64,000 bases of DNA from contig NZ_CP069159.1 of the NCBI RefSeq assembly GCF_016811995.1, forward strand, positions 248,001 to 312,000, given 5' to 3'. The notes below the pieces were generated by a model, which did not search any database, was not told the origin of the DNA, and saw nothing but the letters and a program-made list of their open reading frames with translations. A program made the translations under genes and the position numbers. Shown one piece after another: positions 46,797 through 59,243 of the stretch; the stretch's first letter is position 1, and each line of letters opens with the position of its first letter. Source of the stretch: Citrobacter sp. R56. Its GTDB lineage: Bacteria; Pseudomonadota; Gammaproteobacteria; Enterobacterales; Enterobacteriaceae.

Positions 46797-48113
46797 TTAA
46801 ACCACCATACCCAGCAGCAGACACCCTACCAGGCCGCAGACAGAGATAATGGTTTCCAGCATTGACCATGATTTGATGGTCTCACCGATGGTCAGGTTGA
46901 AATACTCTTTGAACAGCCAGAAGCCTGGATCGTTCACGTGGGAGAAAATCACGCTACCAGAACCTACGGCAATAACCATCAGCTCAGGGCTTACGCCAGT
47001 GGTGGCAATCAGCGGTGCCACGATACCACCCGCAGTAATGGCGGCAACTGTCGCTGAACCCAGCGCGATACGCAGGACGGCAGCGATAGACCATGCCATC
47101 AGAATCGGGGAAATGTTGGTTTCGTGCATCATAGAGGCGATGTACTTATCAACGCCGCTATCAACCAGAACCTGTTTGAACGCACCGCCACCGCCGATGA
47201 TCAACAGCATCATGGCAATGATTTTGATGGAAGAGGACAGGGTCTCGTTAATCTGATCCATTGAACGACCACGGTTCAGACCGAAGGTGAACATCGCAAT
47301 CAGGACCGCAATCAGCGTCGCCATTACCGGGTCGCCGAGGAATTCTGCGACAGCCAGGAAAGGGTGACCTTTCGGCAGGCTCATCTCTGCAACGGCGCGG
47401 AACGCCATCAGGATCACCGGTACCAGGGAAGTCCAGACGCTGACGCCGAAGCCAGGCATCTCTTCTTCAGTAAAGGTTTTGGCGCTGTACAGACCTTCCG
47501 GAATTGGTTTGTCGATACCTTTCAGGCAGCGAGCAAAAACAGGACCGGCCAGAATAACGGTTGGGATTGCCAGAATGGTACCGAACAGCAGGGTTTTACC
47601 CATATCTGCATGGAAAATGGTCGCAATGGCCGTTGGGCCCGGGTGCGGCGGCAGGAAGCCGTGGGTCACGGAAAGCGCGGCCGCCATCGGTACGCCGACA
47701 AACAGCAGCGGGATATTGGCAGCAGCAGCGATGGTGAACACCAGCGGCAGCATCAGCACGAAGCCCACTTCGTAGAACAGGGCAAAACCCACGGTGAAGC
47801 CGGTTAACACGACAGCCCACTGGATGTGTTTTTTACCAAATTTGGCAATCAACGTGGTGGCGATACGCTGCGCGCCGCCACAATCTGCCAGCATTTTGCC
47901 CAACATGGCGCCGAAACCCATAATCAGGGCGAGGCTGCCCAGGGTTCCACCAACACCAGCCTTGATGGAGCTAATCACTTTAACCAACGGCATGCCTTGC
48001 ATCAGACCGACTGCAAGCGCTACCAGGACGAGAGCGATAAATCCGTTCATTTTGAAGCGGATCATCAGAAGAAGTAACAAGATGACACCGATAGCAACGA
48101 TGACTAATGGCAT
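46797..48113 (-). CDS. gntT: high-affinity gluconate transporter GntT
   Basis: Inner-membrane gluconate:H+ symporter of the GntP family, 438 residues with many membrane helices. The LFYEVGFVLMLPLVF and GSGSVIFSHVNDPGFWLFKEY signatures are intact. It is paralogous to gntU (446 residues) in this window. GntR-like palindromes lie upstream. Confidence 0.96.
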   Translation of the reverse strand: MPLVIVAIGVILLLLLMIRFKMNGFIALVLVALAVGLMQGMPLVKVISSIKAGVGGTLGSLALIMGFGAMLGKMLADCGGAQRIATTLIAKFGKKHIQWAVVLTGFTVGFALFYEVGFVLMLPLVFTIAAAANIPLLFVGVPMAAALSVTHGFLPPHPGPTAIATIFHADMGKTLLFGTILAIPTVILAGPVFARCLKGIDKPIPEGLYSAKTFTEEEMPGFGVSVWTSLVPVILMAFRAVAEMSLPKGHPFLAVAEFLGDPVMATLIAVLIAMFTFGLNRGRSMDQINETLSSSIKIIAMMLLIIGGGGAFKQVLVDSGVDKYIASMMHETNISPILMAWSIAAVLRIALGSATVAAITAGGIVAPLIATTGVSPELMVIAVGSGSVIFSHVNDPGFWLFKEYFNLTIGETIKSWSMLETIISVCGLVGCLLLGMVV

Positions 48114-48134
48114 GATTTACCTGGCCTTTGCTTT

Positions 48135-48146
48135 GTTATGGGTAAC
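48135..48146 (-). promoter_or_regulatory. GntR operator proximal to gntT
   Basis: GTTATGGGTAAC has the GTTA-N4-TAAC symmetry of the GntR sites at gntK; 21-32 bases before the gntT ATG. Confidence 0.6.
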
Positions 48147-48273
48147 GTCAGTGTTTAGATGACAAAATCCGGTTTTCCCAACGGGGAACAGAACCGTAGC
48201 GGCACCAGTACTGAGTGCCTTCGAAACTCTTTAGTTTAGTCGGCTGTTATGGGGTGGTTAGGTGCCCATACGA

Positions 48274-48289
48274 ATGATACGGGTAACAT
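48274..48289 (-). promoter_or_regulatory. GntR operator distal to gntT
   Basis: The minus strand reads ATGTTACCCGTATCAT, which agrees with the E. coli gntT GntR operator as I know it. With the proximal site it could allow looping repression. Confidence 0.75.
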
Positions 48290-48388
48290 GTATGAGTTGA
48301 GAATCACCCAGGCAGGCAAAATTTGAATTATGAGACGCAGGTCATGTTATGAGGTCGGATCTTTCAGGAAGGAGAAGGCAAATACAGG

Positions 48389-48412
48389 CCCGGTGAGCAT
48401 GGCGTCACCGGG
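48389..48412. repeat. REP-like stem-loop after nfuA
   Basis: CCCGGTGA-GCATGGCG-TCACCGGG lies just past the nfuA stop codon and may end its transcript. Confidence 0.65.
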
Positions 48413-48425
48413 CAAAGGCAGGCTC

Positions 48426-49001
48426 TTAGTAGTAAGAGTGCTCACCGCGCTGGTGTTCGGTCAGGTCGCGAACGCCTTTCAGTTCAGGGAACTCGTTCAG
48501 CAGCTGTTTTTCGATGCCTTCTTTCAGGGTGACATCGACCATAGAACAGCCGTTACAGCCGCCGCCAAACTGCAGAATGGCGTAGCCTTCGTCAGTGATT
48601 TCCATCAGCGTCACGCGGCCGCCGTGGCCCGCCAGCTGTGGGTTGATCTGCGACTGGATTGCGTATTCCACGCGCTCCATCAGCGGCGCATCATCAGCAA
48701 CTTTACGCATTTTCGCGTTTGGCGCTTTCAGCGTCAGTTGAGAACCTAACTGGTCGGTCACAAAATCAATTTCGGCATCTTCCAGATACGGTGCGCTCAG
48801 CTCATCGACATAAGCCGTGAGCAGGTCAAATTTGATGGGCGTGTCGGTTGCTTCCACGGCGTCCGGCGGACAATAAGAAACGCCACACTCAGCGTTAGGC
48901 GTACCGGGATTGATCACAAATACGCGGATTTGTGTCCCTTCTTCCTGATTTGCCAGCAGTTTGGCAAAGTGCGCTTGTGCAGCCTCGGAAATATGGATCA
49001 T
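48426..49001 (-). CDS. nfuA: Fe-S cluster carrier protein NfuA
   Basis: Carries a [4Fe-4S] cluster to apo-proteins, including under oxidative or low-iron stress. The N-terminal degenerate A-type domain is followed by the Nfu domain with [14 protein letters not shown], whose CxxC (Cys149, Cys152) binds the cluster. It has 191 residues. An IscR type-1-like site overlaps its promoter region. Confidence 0.96.
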   Translation of the reverse strand: MIHISEAAQAHFAKLLANQEEGTQIRVFVINPGTPNAECGVSYCPPDAVEATDTPIKFDLLTAYVDELSAPYLEDAEIDFVTDQLGSQLTLKAPNAKMRKVADDAPLMERVEYAIQSQINPQLAGHGGRVTLMEITDEGYAILQFGGGCNGCSMVDVTLKEGIEKQLLNEFPELKGVRDLTEHQRGEHSYY

Positions 49002-49013
49002 AGTAATGGCCTA

Positions 49014-49038
49014 ATAGTTGACTATTTTAGTTGGTTAT
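49014..49038 (-). promoter_or_regulatory. IscR type-1-like site upstream of nfuA
   Basis: The minus strand reads ATAACCAACTAAAATAGTCA then ACTAT. It matches the IscR type-1 pattern ATASYYGACTRWWWYAGTCR-RSTAT except at two positions. It lies 13-37 bases before the nfuA ATG, so it could repress or tune nfuA by Fe-S status. Confidence 0.6.
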
Positions 49039-49059
49039 AATACGCCCATCATCGAGGCT

Positions 49060-49743
49060 CTACAAGGTTCGACACAGGCACCATACCTGGACAGTCGCTG
49101 CGCCGTTGCGTAAAAGCAGTTGCGCGATCTCCGCGACGGTACTTCCGGTAGTGACGACATCATCCACAATAACCATATGGAGTCCCCGCACCGGCAATTC
49201 AAGGCGAAATGCGTTTTTCAGGTTACGTTTGCGTAATCTGGCGCTGAGATGGTGCTGGGTGGCCGTCGCCCGGACCCTCGTCACGGACTGACTATCCCAG
49301 GCGCATCCTAGCCAGCGCGCCAGCGGGCGGCATAAGAGATCGCTTTGGTTAAATCCCCTGCGCCAGTGGCGGCGCTGCCAAAGCGGTACGCTGACTATCC
49401 GGTCAGGTAACCGGAGACCAGTGGCGCGGCGAGCCAGTAATACCTCTTGCAATAGCAGTCGCGAAAGGGCTACGGCAATCTCACAGCGGCGGGAAAATTT
49501 AAGCTGGTGGATGAGCGAACTCAGCGGCGGGGTATAGTCGCTAACGGTGACCAGTCGTTGCCAGGGGGGCGATTTTTGCAGACAACGTCCGCAGGGGAGA
49601 GTGGCATGTGTGGCCAGTAAACCGCACTGCGGACACAGGCAAACGCGGCAGCGTACTGACTGCGCACATACCGAACAAATTCCCCAATGACCGAGCGCCA
49701 GCGGCATTCGGCATAGCCAGCATAAACCCGGTACTGTTAGCAT
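49060..49743 (-). CDS. gntX: ComF-family protein GntX
   Basis: A phosphoribosyltransferase-fold protein of 227 residues related to competence protein ComF. In E. coli it is linked to gluconate uptake or use of DNA as a nutrient, but the molecular activity is not settled. N-terminal Cys pairs (CWLCRMP, CSVC, CLCPQCG, CGRCL) suggest zinc binding. The C-terminal PRTase motif is VIVDDVVTTGST. The Met at 49743 fits the family; the one at 49791 would overlap bioH. Confidence 0.93.
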   Translation of the reverse strand: MLTVPGLCWLCRMPLALGHWGICSVCAQSVRCRVCLCPQCGLLATHATLPCGRCLQKSPPWQRLVTVSDYTPPLSSLIHQLKFSRRCEIAVALSRLLLQEVLLARRATGLRLPDRIVSVPLWQRRHWRRGFNQSDLLCRPLARWLGCAWDSQSVTRVRATATQHHLSARLRKRNLKNAFRLELPVRGLHMVIVDDVVTTGSTVAEIAQLLLRNGAATVQVWCLCRTL

Positions 49744-49780
49744 ATACGCATCCTTGTTAGCTAAAAGAGAACAGTAACTG

Positions 49781-50551
49781 ATGAATGACATCTGGTGGCA
49801 GACCGAAGGTCAGGGAAATTGTCATCTTGTGCTGCTGCACGGATGGGGATTGAATGCAGAAGTCTGGCATTGCATAAGCGCGGAACTGGCTTCGCATTTC
49901 ACCCTGCATCTCGTTGACTTACCGGGTTTTGGCCGGAGTCAGGGATTTGGCGCAATGACGCTCGAGGCGATGGCGGAATGCGTACTGAAACAGGCGCCGG
50001 ATAAAGCCGTTTGGCTCGGCTGGAGTCTGGGCGGGCTGGTCGCCAGTCAGGTGGCGCTAACGCATCCTGAACGCGTTCAGGCGTTGGTCACCGTGGCCTC
50101 ATCACCACGTTTTAGCGCTCATGAAGATTGGCCTGGCATCAAACCGGAGATTTTAGCCGGTTTTCAACAGCAACTGAGTGAAGACTTCCAGCGTACGGTG
50201 GAACGTTTTCTGGCGCTGCAAACGCTGGGAACGGAGACGGCGCGTCAGGATGCGCGGGCATTGAAAAAAGCCGTACTGGCGCTGCCCATGCCGGAGGTCG
50301 AAGTGCTGAACGGCGGTCTGGAAATCCTCAAAACTGCCGATCTCCGTGAGCCACTAAAAGCACTGACCATGCCGTTTTTACGTCTGTACGGTTATCTGGA
50401 TGGTCTGGTGCCGCGTAAAGTGGTTCCGATGCTGGACGCGTTATGGCCGGAAAGTGAGTCTGAGGTCTTTGCGAAAGCGGCGCATGCGCCGTTTATCTCG
50501 CATCCTGATGCGTTTTGTCAGGCGCTAATCGCCGTGAAGGATAAGCTGTAA
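49781..50551 (+). CDS. bioH: pimeloyl-ACP methyl ester carboxylesterase BioH
   Basis: Alpha/beta hydrolase that removes the methyl group from pimeloyl-ACP methyl ester in biotin synthesis. The nucleophile is Ser82 in GWSLGG, the acid Asp is in GYLDGLVP, and the His is in [10 protein letters not shown]. It has 256 residues. It diverges from gntX across 37 bases. Confidence 0.96.
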   Translation: MNDIWWQTEGQGNCHLVLLHGWGLNAEVWHCISAELASHFTLHLVDLPGFGRSQGFGAMTLEAMAECVLKQAPDKAVWLGWSLGGLVASQVALTHPERVQALVTVASSPRFSAHEDWPGIKPEILAGFQQQLSEDFQRTVERFLALQTLGTETARQDARALKKAVLALPMPEVEVLNGGLEILKTADLREPLKALTMPFLRLYGYLDGLVPRKVVPMLDALWPESESEVFAKAAHAPFISHPDAFCQALIAVKDKL

Positions 50552-50602
50552 CAGCGGCGTGCTGCCCGGCGATGTGATTTTCGCCGGGACGTGTGCGGTG
50601 AA

Positions 50603-50839
50603 CTACCGTAACGTCCACCACTCGCGCAGACACGCTTTCCCCTCCGGGCAGCTCTTACAACTTCCGGAGAGGCACCCGTCGGCATCCTCCTGAATACGCA
50701 CGGCTTTACCCATGTTCTCCAGTTGACTCAGCATCGCATCAATCATGGGTTGCGGGGTATGCAGGGTATGGCTAATTTGCTTAGCCTCCATCCGTCCCCG
50801 CAGTGCCAGTAAATCACGAACCTGAATAAGTGAAGCCAT
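50603..50839 (-). CDS. feoC: ferrous iron transport protein FeoC
   Basis: Small winged-helix protein of 78 residues thought to bind an Fe-S cluster and protect or regulate FeoB. The C-terminal Cys cluster [15 protein letters not shown] is visible. It follows feoB by 11 bases. Confidence 0.93.
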   Translation of the reverse strand: MASLIQVRDLLALRGRMEAKQISHTLHTPQPMIDAMLSQLENMGKAVRIQEDADGCLSGSCKSCPEGKACLREWWTLR

Positions 50840-50850
50840 TATTCGCCGCC

Positions 50851-53169
50851 TTAGTGGCAGTCGCCCGTTGAGCTGGCGCAGCAGGAACTTGCCGTTTTAC
50901 GCGTAGCCAGCAATTCGATATCCACACGGCTACGGGCGCGACGCAACAGACCCAGCACCACAATGTTGAACAGGATGACGGCCAGAATGCAGACCAGACT
51001 GTAGGTCGGGTGCTCGCTGTAGCTGGCCACCTGATAAAACAACGTCGACAGTGAGTAGGCGATGTTCAGACCCCACAGAATGGAGAAGCCCATCCAGCCG
51101 CGACTGGATTCACGAGAGATAGCACCCATCACCGAGATGCACGGTACATACAGCAGGACGAAAATCAGATAGCTGTAAGCTGCCGCTGCGCTACCGAATT
51201 TGGCACCCATCACGCCCATTGCGCCTGTCGCCATTTCGCCGTCGCCTTTGCTGGCTTCAATCGGGTTCGCCAGTACGCTGAGGCTGAAGGTATCTTTCAG
51301 GCTCTGCCAGGTTTCGTCTACCGCGCCCATCAACTCGTCACCGAGGTTGAACTCTGCGGGGTTGAACTCCTCTTCCTGGATGTTTTCTGCGGTATAGAGC
51401 GTGTTGAGCGTACCGACCACGACCTCTTTCGCCATTGCACCGGTAAACAGCCCTACCGTTGCCTGCCAGTTATCTTCATGAACGCCAATCGGTTTAAAGA
51501 TGGGGGTGATCACGCGGCTCACGGAGGCGAGGGCAGAGTCGTTGATGTTGTCGACGATTTTCCCGCTCAGGGAGAAGCTGTTAAAGGCACTGAGGAAAAT
51601 ACTGACGATGATGATCACTTTACCGGCGCGCAGGACGAAGCCTTTCAGGCGCTGCCAGGTTTGAATGACCAGACTCTTAATGTGCGGAACATGATAGACC
51701 GGCAGTTCCATAACAAACGGAGAGGCTTCGCCACGCATGATGGTGTGTTTGAGCATCAGACCGGTCAATACCGCCATCACAATACCGAGCACGTAAAGTG
51801 AGAAGACCGCCAGCGCGCCATTCTGCCCAAAGAACGCAGCGGCAAATACTGCAAAAATCGCCAGGCGTGCGCCACAGGACATAAACGGAGCCATCATGAT
51901 GGTCATCAGACGTTCACGCGGCGCATCCAGGGTACGCGCGCCCATCACCGAGGGGACGTTGCAACCAAAGCCCACAATCAGCGGTACGAAGGACTTGCCC
52001 GGTAGCCCCAGCGCTTGCATCAATCGGTCCATCACAAATGCTGCGCGCGCCATGTAACCGGAGTCTTCAAGGAAGGAGAGGAATAAGTACATCATCCCGA
52101 TCTGCGGCACCAACGGCAGAACGGTGTTGATCCCACCGCCAAGGCCCTGGGCCAGGAAAATAGTTAACCACTCCGGGAAGTGAAGGGTGTAGCCAATCCA
52201 CTGGATACCATGCACAAACAGTGCGACCGAGCCGACGTCAAACAGCGGCTGTAAAGCACCACCGATGTTAATGGCAAGCAGGAACATCAGGTACATGACG
52301 AACAGAAAAATCGGCAAGCCGAGGAAGCGGTTAAGGATGATTTTATCCACCGCCGTGGTGAAACGGCTGGGTTCGGCCGTCAGCGTATTGCTCACCACGT
52401 CGCAGATGGCGGCGATACACTGGTAACGCGCGTCGGCGATGTGCAGCGCCGGATCTTCCATCGTTTCGCTTAAGCGCGTTATTGAGGCGTCCAGACTTTG
52501 GGCTGCGTCACCGGCATAGGCGCGGCTATAGATATCGCCTTCCAGCATTTGCAGACCGAGCCAGCGACGCTGTTGCAACGGCATATTCGGGGACATCGCA
52601 TCAGCCAGCGAATGGGCTTCACGTAACAGCGGTTGGGCATAATGCACCAGCTCAACGCTGTCATTTGCCTGATGGCGGTCGATGGCTAATTTCAGCGCTT
52701 CAATCCCGCGACCCCGCGTGGAAACCAGCGGGACCACAGGACAGCCAAGGCGTGCGGAAAGGGCATCAATATCAATACGGATCTGCTGTTTTTCAGCAAT
52801 ATCCAGCATGTTGAGTGCGACAATGCAGGGAATGCCTAATTCAAGTAGTTGTAACGTCAGGTAGAGGTTGCGCTCAAGGTTAGAGGCATCGACCACGTTG
52901 ATCAGCAGGTCTGCGTCGCCGCTCAGAATGTAATGGCAGGCAATTTGCTCATCAAGCGAGGTTTGCGACGAAATGGTGGTCAGCGAATAGGTGCCGGGTA
53001 AATCGACCAGCGTGACCTGGTTATCGGTTGTGGCGAACTGACCCTCTTTACGTTCGACGGTAACGCCAGCCCAGTTACCCACACGCTGACGCGCGCCGGT
53101 GAGCTGGTTAAATAAGGTTGTCTTGCCGGAATTTGGATTGCCAATTAAACCAATGGTTAATTTTTTCAT
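50851..53169 (-). CDS. feoB: ferrous iron transporter FeoB
   Basis: Main Fe(II) transporter of the inner membrane, 772 residues. The N-terminal G domain has G1 GNPNSGKT (10-17), [10 protein letters not shown] (G3) and NMLD (G4). After the helical GDI region come the Gate/core membrane domains, with [14 protein letters not shown] and [18 protein letters not shown]. The C-terminus ends in a Cys pair ([12 protein letters not shown]). Confidence 0.97.
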   Translation of the reverse strand: MKKLTIGLIGNPNSGKTTLFNQLTGARQRVGNWAGVTVERKEGQFATTDNQVTLVDLPGTYSLTTISSQTSLDEQIACHYILSGDADLLINVVDASNLERNLYLTLQLLELGIPCIVALNMLDIAEKQQIRIDIDALSARLGCPVVPLVSTRGRGIEALKLAIDRHQANDSVELVHYAQPLLREAHSLADAMSPNMPLQQRRWLGLQMLEGDIYSRAYAGDAAQSLDASITRLSETMEDPALHIADARYQCIAAICDVVSNTLTAEPSRFTTAVDKIILNRFLGLPIFLFVMYLMFLLAINIGGALQPLFDVGSVALFVHGIQWIGYTLHFPEWLTIFLAQGLGGGINTVLPLVPQIGMMYLFLSFLEDSGYMARAAFVMDRLMQALGLPGKSFVPLIVGFGCNVPSVMGARTLDAPRERLMTIMMAPFMSCGARLAIFAVFAAAFFGQNGALAVFSLYVLGIVMAVLTGLMLKHTIMRGEASPFVMELPVYHVPHIKSLVIQTWQRLKGFVLRAGKVIIIVSIFLSAFNSFSLSGKIVDNINDSALASVSRVITPIFKPIGVHEDNWQATVGLFTGAMAKEVVVGTLNTLYTAENIQEEEFNPAEFNLGDELMGAVDETWQSLKDTFSLSVLANPIEASKGDGEMATGAMGVMGAKFGSAAAAYSYLIFVLLYVPCISVMGAISRESSRGWMGFSILWGLNIAYSLSTLFYQVASYSEHPTYSLVCILAVILFNIVVLGLLRRARSRVDIELLATRKTASSCCASSTGDCH

Positions 53170-53187
53170 TTTTATAGACTCACTGTA

Positions 53188-53415
53188 TTAACAGGAAACC
53201 GCTTCCACTTCTAATAAGGCCAGATCTTTTTTACGCAATACCAGGCTAACACGACGCGTTTCGATATGAATGGGGTCGCCTAAGGGCGCAACGCGCACCA
53301 CATTAAAAGAAGAGCCGGGCAGCATGCCGAGGGAAAGCAGTTTCTGACGGTACGCCGGACTGATTTCACGGGCAAAACCGGTAATTTTCCACGCAGTGTC
53401 TGGAGTGAATTGCAT
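53188..53415 (-). CDS. feoA: ferrous iron transport protein FeoA
   Basis: SH3-like protein of 75 residues that assists FeoB, beginning [20 protein letters not shown]. First gene of feoABC, 18 bases before feoB. Confidence 0.95.
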   Translation of the reverse strand: MQFTPDTAWKITGFAREISPAYRQKLLSLGMLPGSSFNVVRVAPLGDPIHIETRRVSLVLRKKDLALLEVEAVSC

Positions 53416-53530
53416 AGGGACCTACTTTGTTTCTCGCTAACTGGATGTTTACCTCATGCGGTGCGCCAGAGCGGAGGGCATGAGACCAGATGATTAGCCA
53501 ACGAAGGAAAGATTAAATAATCAACAGTAC

Positions 53531-53549
53531 AATGATAATGAGAATAGTT
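53531..53549 (-). promoter_or_regulatory. Fur box upstream of feoA
   Basis: AATGATAATGAGAATAGTT is a good match to the Fur consensus, and TTTCTATCATC continues the partial symmetry. It lies about 115-135 bases before feoA. Confidence 0.65.
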
Positions 53550-53609
53550 TCTATCATCAATACTTAAAATGTGACCGAATGTGGTTTTGTATAATAAATT
53601 GAACCAATC

Positions 53610-53623
53610 TTGATATGGCTCAA
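53610..53623 (-). promoter_or_regulatory. FNR-like site upstream of feoA
   Basis: TTGAT-ATGG-CTCAA matches TTGAT-N4-ATCAA at nine of ten positions. Anaerobic activation of feo by FNR is known in E. coli. Confidence 0.5.
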
Positions 53624-53851
53624 CATTTATTCCCCTTACGGACAGGTAATACTCTTCGGCAATAATTACCCATTCTTAATGTTTAATTAACGTTTTATAT
53701 GTTAACGGTGTGATAATTAATAGTGTCATCCTCACCTTATGAAATTAATTAACAGATTCATTCTGCAAACATTAATTGTTAATCCGTAAATGGATGTGCT
53801 TGTCGGGAAGAAAGGGGCGAAACGTTGAGAATCAGAGAAAAATGGAATGCT

Positions 53852-53880
53852 GCTTCTGGCACGAGAGTCGTGCCAGAAGC
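53852..53880. terminator. 13-base perfect inverted repeat after yhgF
   Basis: GCTTCTGGCACGA-GAG-TCGTGCCAGAAGC, 24 bases past the yhgF stop. It probably ends or protects the yhgF transcript; the T run for that strand is weak and about 10 bases away. Confidence 0.6.
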
Positions 53881-53904
53881 AGGAAGACGCAAACAAAACC
53901 GGCG

Positions 53905-56238
53905 TTAGCGTTTTTTACCCATCGCTGCGGCCAGTGCGTCCATCATAGCGCTGTTACCGGCAGGTTGAGCGTCGCGACCACGTGGTTTTGCCGCTTTTGC
54001 CGCCGGGCGATTGCCCTGGGCACGTTCGTTACTGCCGCTACTGCGACGGGCATTAGTTTCACCTGGCTGTTCGTCCAGACGCATGGTCAGGGCTATACGT
54101 TTACGTTGCAGATCCACTTCCAGCACTTTTACTTTAACGATGTCGCCCGCTTTCACCACGGTATGGGGATCTTCGACGAACTTGTTCGACAGGGAAGAGA
54201 TATGCACCAGTCCGTCCTGATGGACACCGATATCCACAAAAGCGCCAAAGTTGGTCACGTTGGTGACTGCGCCTTCCAGGATCATGCCAGGCAGCAGATC
54301 GTTCATGGTCTCCACACCATCGGCAAACTGAGCGGTTTTAAACTCCGGACGCGGGTCGCGACCCGGTTTTTCCAGCTCTTTGATGATATCGGTGACGGTC
54401 GGCACCCCGAAGCGTTCGTCAGTAAAGTCAGACGCTTTCAGGTTACGCAACTCGCTGCTGTTGCCCATCAGGTCGCGCAAGGACTGTTCGGTGGCCGCCA
54501 GAATGCGTTCAACGATAGGGTACGCTTCCGGGTGAACCGTGGACGCATCCAGCGGGTTGTCACCATGGTTGATACGCAGGAAGCCCGCGCACTGTTCAAA
54601 GGCTTTTGGCCCCAGACGGCTTACCTTCAGCAACTGCTGGCGGTTCTGGAACTGGCCGTTCTCATCACGCCAGCTCACGATATTCTGCGCCATCATCCGG
54701 GTCAGACCTGCCACGCGGGTTAACAGCGGCACGGAAGCCGTGTTCAGATCGACGCCGACGGCGTTTACGCAGTCTTCGACCACGGCGTCCAGTTTACGGG
54801 CGAGCTGAGTCTGGCTAACGTCATGCTGGTACTGACCCACACCGATGGATTTCGGATCGATTTTTACCAGCTCGGCCAGCGGATCTTGCAGGCGTCGGGC
54901 GATAGAAACCGCGCCGCGCAGCGAAACGTCGAGATCCGGGAATTCCAGAGCAGCCAGTTCGGAAGCCGAGTAAACGGATGCGCCAGCTTCGCTGACGATC
55001 ACCTTCTGTGCGGTCACTTTCGGGAACTGTTTCTGTACGTCGAGGAAGAAACGCTCCGTTTCACGTGATGCGGTGCCGTTGCCGATGGCGACCAGTTCGA
55101 CGTTGTATTTTTCGCACAGCGCGGCAACCGCGACGGCGGCTTTCGCTGCCTGACCGGTATGCGGGTAAATGGTGTCGGTGGCGACCAGTTTACCGGTACC
55201 GTCGACAACAGCGACCTTCACGCCGGTACGCAGACCCGGATCGAGACCCATAGTGGCGCGCAGACCGGCAGGCGCTGCCATCAGCAGATCGTGCAGGTTA
55301 CGGGCGAAGACGTTAATCGCTTCATCCTCTGCACGCTCGCGCACGGTTCCCATCAGCTCGGTTTCGAGGTGCATCAGCACTTTAATACGCCATGTCCAGC
55401 TCACTACGCCTTTACGCCAGCTGTCCGCCGGGGCGTTGTTCATGCGCAGGCCGAGGTGGTCCTGAATAATCTGTTCGCCGTGGCTCTCTTTCGGCGGCTC
55501 ATCGAACTGCGGATCGGCATTCAGCGAGAGCTGTAATACGCCTTCGTTACGGCCGCGGAACATTGCCAGCGCGCGGTGAGACGGAACGGAGGAGATTGGT
55601 TCGTGATGGTCGAAGTAGTCGCGGAATTTCGCGCCTTCTTCCTCTTTGCCTGCCACCACGGTCGCCACGATGTGGGCGTTTTTCCACAGATAATCACGTA
55701 CTTTCGCCAGCAGAGCAGCGTCTTCGGCAAAACGCTCCATCAGGATATAGCGCGCTCCGTCGAGTGCCGCTTTGGTGTCAGCCACGCCTTTTTCGGCGTC
55801 GATGTATTTGGCGGCTTCTGCTTCCGGGTCGTTGGACGGGTCGGTCCACAGCAGATCGGCCAGCGGCTCAAGGCCTGCTTCGATGGCTATTTGTCCACGG
55901 GTACGGCGCTTCGGTTTATAAGGCAGGTAGAGGTCTTCGAGTTCGGTCTTACTTAACGTACCGTTGATGGCATTTGCCAGCTCATCGGTCAGTTTGCCTT
56001 GCTCGGAAATAGATTTGAGGATCGACTGACGTCTGTCTTCCAGTTCGCGTAAATACCCCAGACGCGTTTCCAGGTTACGCAGCTGCGTATCATCCAGACC
56101 GCCGGTGATTTCCTTACGATAACGTGCGATAAACGGCACGGTGTTCCCTTCGTCAAGCAGGCGAACGGCAGCTTCTACCTGTTCGGCGCGTGCCTGAATT
56201 TCGCCCGCAATAATGCGGCAGAAAGAATCATTCATCAT
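53905..56238 (-). CDS. yhgF: Tex-family RNA-binding protein YhgF
   Basis: Member of the Tex (toxin expression) family, thought to bind nucleic acid in transcription or ribosome-linked roles. It has an N-terminal helical region, a YqgF/RNase H-like domain ([16 protein letters not shown]), a helix-hairpin-helix region and an S1 RNA-binding domain ([20 protein letters not shown]). The tail is basic and low-complexity. It has 777 residues. Its own start overlaps no other gene. Confidence 0.95.
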   Translation of the reverse strand: MMNDSFCRIIAGEIQARAEQVEAAVRLLDEGNTVPFIARYRKEITGGLDDTQLRNLETRLGYLRELEDRRQSILKSISEQGKLTDELANAINGTLSKTELEDLYLPYKPKRRTRGQIAIEAGLEPLADLLWTDPSNDPEAEAAKYIDAEKGVADTKAALDGARYILMERFAEDAALLAKVRDYLWKNAHIVATVVAGKEEEGAKFRDYFDHHEPISSVPSHRALAMFRGRNEGVLQLSLNADPQFDEPPKESHGEQIIQDHLGLRMNNAPADSWRKGVVSWTWRIKVLMHLETELMGTVRERAEDEAINVFARNLHDLLMAAPAGLRATMGLDPGLRTGVKVAVVDGTGKLVATDTIYPHTGQAAKAAVAVAALCEKYNVELVAIGNGTASRETERFFLDVQKQFPKVTAQKVIVSEAGASVYSASELAALEFPDLDVSLRGAVSIARRLQDPLAELVKIDPKSIGVGQYQHDVSQTQLARKLDAVVEDCVNAVGVDLNTASVPLLTRVAGLTRMMAQNIVSWRDENGQFQNRQQLLKVSRLGPKAFEQCAGFLRINHGDNPLDASTVHPEAYPIVERILAATEQSLRDLMGNSSELRNLKASDFTDERFGVPTVTDIIKELEKPGRDPRPEFKTAQFADGVETMNDLLPGMILEGAVTNVTNFGAFVDIGVHQDGLVHISSLSNKFVEDPHTVVKAGDIVKVKVLEVDLQRKRIALTMRLDEQPGETNARRSSGSNERAQGNRPAAKAAKPRGRDAQPAGNSAMMDALAAAMGKKR

Positions 56239-56335
56239 GGATTGGCTTCATCTACTGAGTAAAAATCAGGGAATAGTTATACGGACTGACTGGCAAAAAT
56301 GCCAGTCATCCACAGGGGCTTCGGATTGTTCCTGC

Positions 56336-56809
56336 TCATTTTACGTATTCGATCGTATTAACGTACCAGCTCGCTTCTCCCGCAGGCGTGTTCACCACGG
56401 CGAGATCGCCCACCTCTTTTTTCAACAACGCGCGCGCCATCGGCGAGTCGATAGAGATGTAATCCTTACGGCCGAAAATTTCATCATAACCGACGATACG
56501 AAAGCGACGGGTATCACCGTCGTCGTTTTCGATTTCCACCCACGCACCGAAGAACACTTTGCCTTCCTGCTGCGGGGAGTAGTCGACAATTTTGAGATTT
56601 TCCATGCATTTGGTGAGATAACGGACGCGGCGGTCGATCTCACGCAGTCGCTTTTTATTATACTGGTAGTCAGCATTCTCGCTGCGGTCGCCAAGACTTG
56701 CGGCCCAGGTCACTTTTTTGGTGACTTCAGGGCGCTCTTCACGCCAGAGATAATTTAGCTCTTGTTTGAGTTTTTCGTACCCTTCCCGGGTAATCAGGGG
56801 CGTTTTCAT
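56336..56809 (-). CDS. greB: transcript cleavage factor GreB
   Basis: Rescues backtracked RNA polymerase by stimulating cleavage of the nascent RNA. The N-terminal coiled coil (LITREGYEKLKQELNYLWRE) carries the acidic tip that enters the secondary channel (LGDRSENADY). The C-terminal FKBP-like domain docks polymerase. It has 157 residues. It diverges from ompR. Confidence 0.96.
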   Translation of the reverse strand: MKTPLITREGYEKLKQELNYLWREERPEVTKKVTWAASLGDRSENADYQYNKKRLREIDRRVRYLTKCMENLKIVDYSPQQEGKVFFGAWVEIENDDGDTRRFRIVGYDEIFGRKDYISIDSPMARALLKKEVGDLAVVNTPAGEASWYVNTIEYVK

Positions 56810-57036
56810 CTTATTGATTTACCTTCGACGCTGTGATTATGCGCACAATTAGTATTACGCGACGTAATCAACAGAATAAATAATGTGCCGCAAGTTTCAT
56901 TGTATACTTAAGCTGCTGTTAAATATGCTTTGTAACAATTTAGCCTGGAATTCATACCAGAATTCACTGGTGACGAACGTGAGCTTTCTTAAGAATACAC
57001 ACTTACAATTGTTGCGAACCTTTGGGAGTACAAACA
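56810..57036. other. divergent promoter region greB/ompR
   Basis: 227 bp between divergent genes. The stretch ATTGTATACTTAAGCTGCTG and the following TTTGTAACAATTTAGCCTGG closely follow the E. coli ompB promoter region as I recall it. GGAATTC and GAATTC repeats lie around 56945-56970. Exact start sites were not assigned. Confidence 0.5.
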
Positions 57037-59105
<2,069 letters not shown>

Positions 59106-59119
59106 AACAAACGTGTAAA

Positions 59120-59150
59120 AAAGGGAGGCTAAATGCCTCCCTTTGTTTTT
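59120..59150 (+). terminator. terminator of ompR-envZ
   Basis: AAAGGGAGGC-TAAAT-GCCTCCCTTT followed by GTTTTT. Confidence 0.88.
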
Positions 59151-59200
59151 CTGAATAGCCTGCTGGCGCTGTGCTTATCAGGTCTACGTTCGTGTTGTGG

Positions 59201-59235
59201 TAAGCCGGATAAGGTATTTATGCCGCCATCCGGCA
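59201..59235. repeat. REP unit between envZ and pckA
   Basis: AGCCGGATAAGGTATTTATGCCGCCATCCGGC palindrome between the convergent genes. Confidence 0.75.
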
Positions 59236-59243
59236 CATTCGAC

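Larger units (their letters stand above)
53416..53904. other. intergenic region feoA-yhgF
   Basis: 489 bp, A+T-rich. It contains the Fur- and FNR-like sites of feoA and a perfect inverted repeat near yhgF. Nothing else is supported in the middle (about 53630-53830). Confidence 0.6.

Noticed and set aside
53776-54723. 315-codon plus-strand frame opposite yhgF
   Set aside because: It is an antisense shadow of the well-conserved yhgF reading frame.
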